From Linnemannia schmuckeri (taxonomy: Eukaryota; Mortierellomycota; Mortierellomycetes; Mortierellales; Mortierellaceae): 64,000 bases of DNA. The notes under the pieces were generated by a model, which did no database searches, was not told where the DNA came from, and was given only the letters and a program-made list of their open reading frames with translations. Location: contig JANATG010000003.1 of assembly GCA_029449235.1 (NCBI GenBank), forward strand, positions 2,914,001-2,978,000, given 5' to 3'. Both the position numbers and the translations under genes were made by a program. Every line of letters starts with the position of its first letter. Position 1 is the first letter of the stretch. Positions 57,157 through 64,000 of this stretch are shown here, one piece after another.

Positions 57157-57466
57157 ATGCTCGACGCTGTCACCCGCCCCGCAAAGGCACTCGTATACGG
57201 AACAGCCCTCTTCAGGTACACACTCTATTCTTATACTACACCTTCAATCTCACTTCGACAGCAACCCCTCTCACTCTCATTCCGGAAACAACAAACGATC
57301 CTTCCGTTGCTGCACAGTTGTCACCTTATGCGACAACAACCCTTCCTCGCCCTCCGTGCCGAGAACATTTTCCGCAAAGAACAATAACAACTGCACACTC
57401 AGAAGTATACAAAGGAAAGCAGCGATCAAGACAAGACAAAGAGCGAATGAACAAAACAAACGGAAC

Positions 57467-57506
<40 letters not shown>

Positions 57507-59394
57507 GATCAACAATCTTTTTTTATTGTTCTTTTACGGACGATATAGTTTCTGCTCTCTGCTCAATGTCGTCCAAGTCTTCTCTTTACTCCTGGTGCCA
57601 TTCTCAAAGCGTCTCTTTTTCGAGGTGAACGCTCGTGTCGCCGGTTCGATGTGGAAGGTTATGCAGGTAAGGGAATCGGAAAACAAACAACTCTACTTCG
57701 CGTTCTTGCCATTTTTTTTCAATTGCCTTTCAGTTATGCTGACCTAGTGTCTACTTTTCTCTGGTCCTTTAACAAATAGATGATCATGGAGGTAAGAAAA
57801 GAAATACAAGACCAGAGGTATCAACAGGATGGGGCCAATTTCACAGACGGGAGCAATACGCAACAACCTCTTCTACTCTCGACACCGGAACAATCCCTTT
57901 GACATAAAACATCCAGCAACCCACAAAGTAGAAGCGGGAGGACGGCGAGACTCCCTCGTGCTCGTGCTCGTGCTCGGGACTTGTGGAGTGTGGGGACAAG
58001 GAGGAGAACAGTGGGGTAGAAGGAAGAGACAACAAAGGAAAGACCGACGACGGCAACGGTGCACATTTTTGGATGTTTTGGGAGTAGCGTGACTCTCTCG
58101 ACCATCGGATTTAAATTCAGTTCGTCCGTGGCAGAAAAGGAGGAACAAAATCTCAATCGAAAATGTTTACTTTGTGTCGAATCGAATCGAACCGGACGTT
58201 GACGGGAACCGATATTAACTACTTATAGAAGAGACACAAGGCCGTCATCACCTTTTCAGGAGACAAGGTGCCCCACAACGAGAGTGCCATCGTCTTTGGC
58301 AACCACCGCTCCTTTGTCGATTTTTACATGTTCCACTCCGTCGCTGCAAGACGCGGCATGGTCAACTACATGAAGGTACTATGAACGTCTTTATATCAAT
58401 TGCTTCATGCACGCATGTCTAGATATTCTTGGACTAACACGCTGCTGTCATCCTTATTCTTCCAATTGATAGTACTTTGCCAAGGACTCTCTTAAATATG
58501 TAAGCAAGATGGGCCATCGTCGTCATTTGCACTTGTCACAGCGTTACTTCCGCGTACTCATCTAATATTTCACAATTTTCTTGTCTTATTAGATTCCTTT
58601 CTATGGATGGGGCATGTGGATTATGGGCATGTTGTTCATCAACCGCAACTGGGCGCAGGATCAGGTCAAGATCAACAAGATGTTTGCACGGATATTGGAC
58701 ATTCAGGCACCTGTCTGGATTGCCAGTTTCTTGGAGGGCTCTCGTTTGACCCCTAGCAAGCTTGCTGCCTCTCAGAAGTTCATGGCTGGACGCGGTCTTC
58801 CTCTGTTGTCGAATGTTCTTATGCCTAGGACCAAGGGATTCATCACAACCGTCAATAAGTTCCGTGGAAGTCATGTCAAGTGTGTCTATGGTAAGAACTG
58901 AACTCTTTCTCCTGTCAAATGCCCTGGTTCAAAAAAAAAGGGATGTAGTATTTTGATCTATGAGAGAACCTTCCGGAAATCTAGCAGAAGAAGTTGAGAA
59001 GAGAGCTTTCTATTTGGGACTTAGAAAAGAAGGAATAAGCCACTTGACCCAAAAACGCCCTTTTGACGGCCCTTTTTCGTCTCCAGCCTCCATGTACTAA
59101 TTTTCTTCTTTTTATGGGCATATGATACTAGATTTCACGTTTGCCTACTTCCATAAGACCAAGGGCTTTGGTGTGCCCCCAGATCTGGTTCGTGTGCACA
59201 CTGCCCAGTTGAGCCCCGAATACAAGTTCCATGTGCATGTGAAGCGCTACATGATTGACGATCTGCCTTCCGATGACGAGAAGCTGAACGAATGGGTTGT
59301 CCAGAAATATGTCGAGAAGGACGCTTTCCTGGAGCAGATGAAGGAGAACTGGACCGATGGTATTGAGGGCGGTGTCTGGTCCGAGAAGTGGTAA
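57157..59394 (+). CDS. PlsC-family acyltransferase (AGPAT/lysocardiolipin type), 7 exons
   Basis: Exons 57157-57215, 57549-57666, 57780-57791, 58229-58375, 58473-58499, 58593-58890 and 59132-59394 join in phase to 307 aa. The catalytic motif NHRSFVD (His89, Asp94) and the acceptor motif FLEGSR (167-172) are present, then SQKFMAGRGLPLLSNVLMPRTKGF, which matches the AGPAT3-5/LCLAT1 and yeast Cst26/Psi1 branch more than Slc1. It should move an acyl group from acyl-CoA to a lysophospholipid (lyso-PA, lyso-PI or lyso-cardiolipin) at the ER. A hydrophobic helix lies near the N-terminus (LLNVVQVFSLLLVPF). Exon 3 is only 12 nt (MIME) and exon 5 only 27 nt. Intron 1 carries A37. Confidence 0.88.
57468..57504. 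repeat. 37-nt poly-A tract in an intron
   Basis: Uninterrupted A run in intron 1 of the acyltransferase gene, about 45 bp before the exon 2 acceptor. Confidence 0.9.
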
Positions 59395-59963
59395 TATTCT
59401 CTTTCTTGTGGTAATATTTCCCTTTCATATCCTTAATTGTTCGCGACTGTCAAAATAAATAATCCGGTTCAAGCATAAAAGACAGACAAGGAATGTGCCA
59501 AACTAGCTGTGTAGATAGTCTATATGCGATCAAGAACAACAGAGTTGCCTTTCCTCCTCCTCTTAGCCTTGTGTTCCTGAAGCATGGAGTAAAACAAGTC
59601 CCTGATGTGTCGGAGATTGGCGGGTTTGCTGGTTCTGCCCCAAATCAAGTCGGTACAACTCTGAATTTCCTGTTTGCTGTTGCTCTCTCTTTTTTTTTTT
59701 TTTTTTTTTTTTTTTGAAAAATCATTAAGGTGCTTGGTCGAGCAAAGTCTCTGACTCTATGCTTTTTGAAAAAGTCGTGAATCACACACTTTTTTTTTGT
59801 ACAGGTACAGAGGGGTATGGCAGACAAGGAATTGAAGATTCCTACTTTTCACACTCACACGAAGTAAAAAACGGCCTGATGAGTAGGACGGTGATATAGG
59901 TCCGTGTGAATTCAGAGGGGAAAAAAGACAAAGAGAGAGATGGATAGAAGATGATAGGATGGT

Positions 59964-59994
<31 letters not shown>
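59964..59994. repeat. GT dinucleotide microsatellite
   Basis: About 14 GT units with one GC interruption. Confidence 0.85.
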
Positions 59995-60273
59995 TGGCAT
60001 GGTTTGAATGGTCCGTTGGAAGGCTGGTTGCGGCAGCGTGCGAGATACGGCCACTCATTTTTTTTTTGTTTTGTGCTGAATCACAGTTAAAAAAACAGAC
60101 GGAGCAAGGCGGACGGTTCTGAGAGGTTTGATTGGTTGGAACTAAATCCGAGCGTCCATGTCAGAGAGTGTTTCTCGTCCCTTATCTCCCTCTCTCTCTG
60201 TCTTCCACTCGAGTGAGTTGGTGTGGGCGAAGTGTGCACATGCTTAACAAAAGTCAATTTGGAAAAAATCAAC

Positions 60274-60316
60274 GACTCACACATTTTTTTTTTTTTTTTG
60301 TTTTTTGATGGAGTCA
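60274..60316. promoter_or_regulatory. Two GCN4-like boxes in the asparagine synthetase promoter
   Basis: GACTCA at 60274-60279 and GAGTCA at 60311-60316 each match six of seven bases of the bZIP general-amino-acid-control site TGACTCA, in opposite orientations. They lie about 28-70 bp upstream of the TATA box. Amino-acid starvation control of this gene is known in yeast; here it is inference. Confidence 0.4.
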
Positions 60317-60343
60317 CAGACTTTTTTGATCCCTCCGGAGGGG

Positions 60344-60350
60344 TATAAAA
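60344..60350 (+). promoter_or_regulatory. TATA box of asparagine synthetase gene
   Basis: GGGGTATAAAAGGG is a near-perfect TATA element, about 205 bp upstream of the ATG, followed by a C/T-rich leader. Confidence 0.65.
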
Positions 60351-60554
60351 GGGTCCTTTGCGCTCTCACTTTTTGGTCTTCATTACAACTTACAACCTCT
60401 CTTCTCTTCTCCTCTCACACCTTTGTTTCGACGACAAATAACTCGTCGCACCCATATTCAACTGCGAACATATCTACTCTCTCTTCACTCACAACACTCT
60501 CCTCCCCATCCACGTTTCATCGCCAACTCTCATATATATAACAAATAACCAGAC

Positions 60555-62653
60555 ATGTGTGGAATTTTTGGCGTTTACAACCTCCCCGGCGATGCCCATG
60601 CCTTCCGCCAACGCGCCCTCTTCCTCTCCAAGAAGTAAGCCCTTGCTCTCTTTACTCTTGTTGCACCACACCTTCTTATGGCTATACGTGTGTATCTAAC
60701 AGTTTATCTCATTCACATCCTACCAACAAAATAGGCTCAGACATCGTGGACCTGACTGGAGCGGATGCACTGTTGCCGGCAACCACATCCTCTGTCACGA
60801 GCGTCTTGCTATCGTCGGTGTCGGTAAGTCTCTCCCTCTATCACGATAGGGATTTGGATATGCGATGATGTCGATGATCGATCTGCTTCTGATTGCTGCA
60901 CAAGCATGTGGAGACCGAAGTACAACGGGAACACAAGAAATTTGACTGAGTCACAGAAAAAAACAAAAATTAAATCGCAGTCTGTGTATCTGATCGGATT
61001 CATGAATGACTAGAATCGGGAGCCCAGCCCTTGACCAACGACGACGAGACACTTATCCTTTCCGTCAACGGTGAGATCTACAACCACAAGGCCCTCCGCA
61101 AGCTGTGCCCTGAGGGTACTCACTTCAAGACCCAGTCCGACTGCGAGGTCATCCTCCACCTTGTACGTTCTCTTTCTCTTTTGGTCAGGATAACACGTCT
61201 GTTGATGCCATCAGAAGGGACTTTTGAAGGCTAACGTTGCACTTGGATTTTTTATCATTACAAATAGTACAAGCATATGGGCGCAGAAGTCGTAAAATAT
61301 CTGGACGGAATGTTCTCATGGGTACTCCTCGACACAAAAAAGAACCGCATCCTCGCCGCCCGTGACCCCATCGGCATCACAACGCTTTACCAAGGATGGA
61401 ACAGTAAACAGCCCGGAACCCTCTATTTCGCCTCGGAACTCAAGGCCCTCAACGAGGAGTGCGACAGGATCATTGCCTTCCCACCCGGCCATATCTTTGA
61501 CTCGGAGACTGGCGAGACTACCCGGTATTTCCAGCCCACCTGGTGGGACGGCGAGAAGATCCCTGCCAACCCTGTTGACTACAAGCTCATCCGCGAGTCC
61601 CTTGAGAAGGCTGTCCGTAAGAGATTGATGTCTGAGGTCCCCTATGGTGTTCTCCTCAGTGGTGGTCTTGATTCTTCTTTGATTGCTTCTATTGCTGCAC
61701 GGGAGACTCAGAAGATGATTGATGGAACTGTCCCCCTCAACAAGGATGGTGATGATGTTGACGAGAGTGCTGTCGCCTCCTGGCCCAGACTCCACTCCTT
61801 CTCGATTGGTCTTGAGGGCTCGCCCGATTTGGCTGCCGCCCGTGTCGCTGCCGACTTCTTGAAGACTGTCCACCACGAGTACACCTTCACCGTCCAGGAC
61901 GGTCTGGACGCCATTGCCGATGTTGTGTATCATCTCGAGACCTACGACGTTACCACCATCCGCGCCTCGACCCCCATGTACCTCCTTAGCAGAAAGATCA
62001 AGGCCATGGGCGTCAAGATGGTCCTCTCCGGCGAGGGCGCCGATGAGATCTTTGGCGGCTATCTCTATTTCCACGCGGCCCCCTCGGCCGCCGATCTCCA
62101 CACCGAGACTGTCAGCCGTGTCAAGAACCTCCACTACGCCGACTGCTTACGCGCCAACAAGTCGACCATGGCCTGGGGTGTCGAGGCCCGAGTCCCCTTC
62201 CTCGACAAGGCCTTCCTTGAGGTCGCCATGAACGTCGACCCCCAGGAGAAGATGTCCTTTAAGGGCAAGATGGAGAAGCATATCCTCCGCAAGGCCTTCG
62301 ACACATCCGATGACCCTACCGCCCAACCTTACCTCCCTGACTCGATTCTCTGGCGCCAGAAGGAGCAATTCTCGGACGGTGTAGGATACAGCTGGATTGA
62401 TTCGCTCAAGGATACTGCTTTGGCCAAGATCTCGGACGAGGAGTTTGCAAAGGCTGCTGAGCGCTGGCCTCAGGATACCCCCCAGACCAAGGAGGCCTAC
62501 TGGTACCGTGAGGTCTTTGAGCAGGCCTTCCCTCAGGATGCTTGCACAGAGTCTGTTGTTCGCTGGATCCCTCGTGGTGATTGGGGTTGCCCTGCTGATC
62601 CTTCTGGTCGTGCTCAGAAGGTCCACGATTCTGCCTACGAGAAGACTGCTTAA
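60555..62653 (+). CDS. Asparagine synthetase (glutamine-hydrolysing), 4 exons
   Basis: Exons 60555-60634, 60735-60823, 61014-61162 and 61268-62653 join in phase to 567 aa (yeast Asn1/Asn2 are about 570). The mature N-terminus is MCGIFGVYN, so Cys2 is the glutaminase nucleophile. RHRGPDWSG and NGEIYNH are class-II glutaminase motifs. The ATP pyrophosphatase loop SGGLDSS lies at about 237-243, and YLLSRKIKAMGVKMVLSGEGADEIFGGY follows in the synthetase domain. The reaction is aspartate + glutamine + ATP to asparagine + glutamate + AMP + PPi, in the cytosol. The three introns all lie in the first 106 codons. No damage is visible. Confidence 0.96.
60947..60953. promoter_or_regulatory. Perfect TGAGTCA site inside intron 2
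   Basis: TGAGTCA is an exact GCN4/AP-1 consensus, within the intron at 60824-61013 of the asparagine synthetase gene. Function not shown. Confidence 0.35.
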
Positions 62654-63242
62654 TCGACTTTTGTCGCAACAGTTGTATACCATGCAAAAAAATTGTAATA
62701 AAACCATTGTACCCTTTCTAAACGAATCTACTGCCAGTTACTTCAATGCAAAGGCGCCTGTTAGAGCTCCAAATACAAAGACGGTAAACCGTTCGAGCAA
62801 AAAGAGGAAACAATTTAGTCATTTGAGAACACAACGCGTGTCAATCAATGGATTTCGATAGCAACTTGCCCACAAGAGTCACAAGTAGGCGCTGCACAAA
62901 AGTTCTTGATCCTTTCAAATACCAATAGAAATACCATGGCAAACAGAGTGAGCATTACACTCCTCATCACTCAATTATGGCACCTAGTTCATCCCTCGGT
63001 AAAACAAATTGGTCCCCTCTGGAGCTTTTAGCAGAACCCGATCAACAAGTAACCATTGATCCCGCACATGATATCGATATCTTGTTTGTAAGTTTGTATC
63101 TGCTAACATTATTCTATAAAACCTAGCATCTCTCCTTGCTTTACTACCCTTCAACCACTTACTCCTCTCCTCCTGCTACTTCCATTCTCCCTTCAGCCCA
63201 TCACTTCCACACTCACCTGCTCGAAACCTCACCTCTCACGCC

Positions 63243-63408
63243 ATAAAACTCAGGCTGGCTTATTTTCTCGGCATTTTGGGTACATTTGCCTGCGCTGCCC
63301 CTCCCCCTGCCATAACTACCGTTCCTGTCTCGAACTCAACCCCCTCTTCAAAGCCAGGAAACGTGCCTCGTCCTTCCCTTCTACTGGCCTGACTCCGTGA
63401 GTACCTTG
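63243..63408 (+). pseudogene. Possible relic of a secreted protein (start codon lost)
   Basis: ATA at 63243, in start-like context CGCC, opens IKLRLAYFLGILGTFACAAPPPA, which has the basic start, hydrophobic core and small-residue cleavage site of a signal peptide. The frame stops at TGA 63390. The +1 frame over its end reads KARKRASSFPSTGL, with a Kex2-like dibasic site, and runs into a GTGAGT donor at 63396. Restoring a base in C5 (63340-63344) would join the frames. Start loss and frameshift together suggest decay, but the match to a known protein is unproven. Confidence 0.3.
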
Positions 63409-63634
63409 ACTTACTTCTTGCTGTCTTTCATCCTTTTTTTTTCTATCGCGTTTTTTTGCTTAAAAAGAGATATCTTTCATGATTCTGACCAGCCTTGTAC
63501 ATTTTTCACTCCGTTTCTTGATTAGATTCGTGTCTCCTGTGTTGTTTTTACCCCATTGCCAAATGAACTGGAAACAAACCAAGTCAGAAAGAGAGCGCCA
63601 TTCGTTGTTTGACGCGTTGCGATATTCTCTTTCT

Positions 63635-63657
63635 CCCCCCCCCCCCCCCCCCCCCCC
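63635..63657. repeat. 23-nt poly-C tract
   Basis: Uninterrupted C run on the + strand. Its complement is G23. Confidence 0.9.
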
Positions 63658-64000
63658 TCCATTTGTTCCCTATGAAGTCCTCAAAATTCCAATCAAGTCG
63701 TGAAGATTTACACGGATCAGTGCTTCCTGCAATTGAGATGGTATTCCCTTTTCTTGCAATGTACGACACACTTACTACAAGGTCAATTACCTAACCAACA
63801 AAAACAATATAAATTAAAAGTTCGCCTAGATACGACTTGAACGCCTCCATACCAGTCTGGATAGTTCAGAATCGTTATTCTCGCAAAAAAGAGAGAGAAA
63901 ATTGCATAGCTCCTTGATCTCCTATCGTCAGAAGGTTGTATGGGTGGAAGGTAACAGCGCGGTGCAAAGATGTCAATCCATGGGTGGTTCCTGAGGTCCT

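Larger units (their letters stand above)
59395..60554. other. Spacer and promoter of asparagine synthetase
   Basis: The acyltransferase 3' flank, a T26 run (59690-59715), a GT microsatellite (about 59964-59994), then a promoter with GCN4-like boxes, a TATA box and a C/T-rich leader up to the ATG at 60555. No further gene seen. Confidence 0.55.
62654..64000. other. Right flank, no intact gene
   Basis: The 3' flank of asparagine synthetase, then a short ATG frame at 62977 (about 34 codons, MAPSSSLGKTNWSPL...) ending in a GTAAGT donor at about 63089 with no obvious partner exon. After it come a degraded secreted-protein start (listed separately) and a poly-C tract. Both minus-strand frames at 63760-64000 are short and truncated by the window edge. 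Confidence 0.4.

Noticed and set aside
63760..64000. Minus-strand frames reading NHPWIDIF and THGLTSLHRAVTF at the right edge
   Set aside because: They recall kinase C-lobe or ankyrin fragments, but both are short, in different frames and cut by the window edge.

Overview
The window is nuclear DNA of a filamentous fungus, most likely an early-diverging one (Mortierellomycota/Mucoromycota). This is inferred, not proven. The grounds are intron-rich genes with short GTAAG/GTATG...TAG introns, long pyrimidine-rich leaders ahead of start codons, an F-box/LRR gene lying beside a decayed duplicate, and typical fungal housekeeping families. There is no bacterial operon, CRISPR array, rRNA or recognisable tRNA.

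Layout: 1.65-4.6 kb (-) ORC4 origin-recognition subunit; 5.8-8.9 (+) universal-stress-domain protein; 9.2-11.0 (-) flavin amine oxidase; 12.1-13.6 (+) aldo/keto reductase of the D-arabinose/L-galactose dehydrogenase type; 14.6-17.4 (+) sphingoid-base-phosphate phosphatase; 17.4-21.6 a 4.2 kb gene-poor, pyrimidine-rich stretch; 21.6-25.3 (+) LAT-type amino-acid permease with a very long tail; 25.4-27.0 (-) RTT106 histone chaperone; 27.5-31.1 (-) an unrecognised locus whose reading frame is broken twice; 32.2-34.9 (-) a transcription factor joining three MYB repeats to C2H2 fingers; 35-40 kb gene-poor and repeat-rich; 40.1-41.6 (+) CBM48 protein of the Crp1/Mdg1 type; 42.1 (-) CsbD-like small protein; 43.2-44.7 (+) NF-YC/HAP5; 45.1-47.1 (-) F-box/LRR protein with a wrecked paralogue at 47.25-48.1; 48.6 (-) 35-residue OST4; 49.2-55.5 (-) 12-exon phospholipase D; 57.2-59.4 (+) acyltransferase of the lysophosphatidate/lysocardiolipin type; 60.6-62.7 (+) glutamine-hydrolysing asparagine synthetase; the last 1.3 kb carries only relics.

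The genes do not form one pathway. Several touch membrane-lipid signalling (phospholipase D, acyltransferase, sphingoid phosphatase), amino-acid supply (permease, asparagine synthetase) and chromatin or transcription (ORC4, RTT106, NF-YC, MYB-finger factor), but they appear to be scattered neighbours. Splice sites were set by hand from GT/GC...AG signals, phase continuity and remembered family conservation. All internal phases stated below were checked arithmetically.

The most unusual items are the MYB/C2H2 fusion, the broken or possibly dicistronic locus at 27.5-31.1 kb, two apparent GC-AG introns, a 12-nt microexon, a decayed F-box duplicate, and a possible start-lost secreted-protein relic near the right edge. 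I did not find a clearly new multi-gene system.
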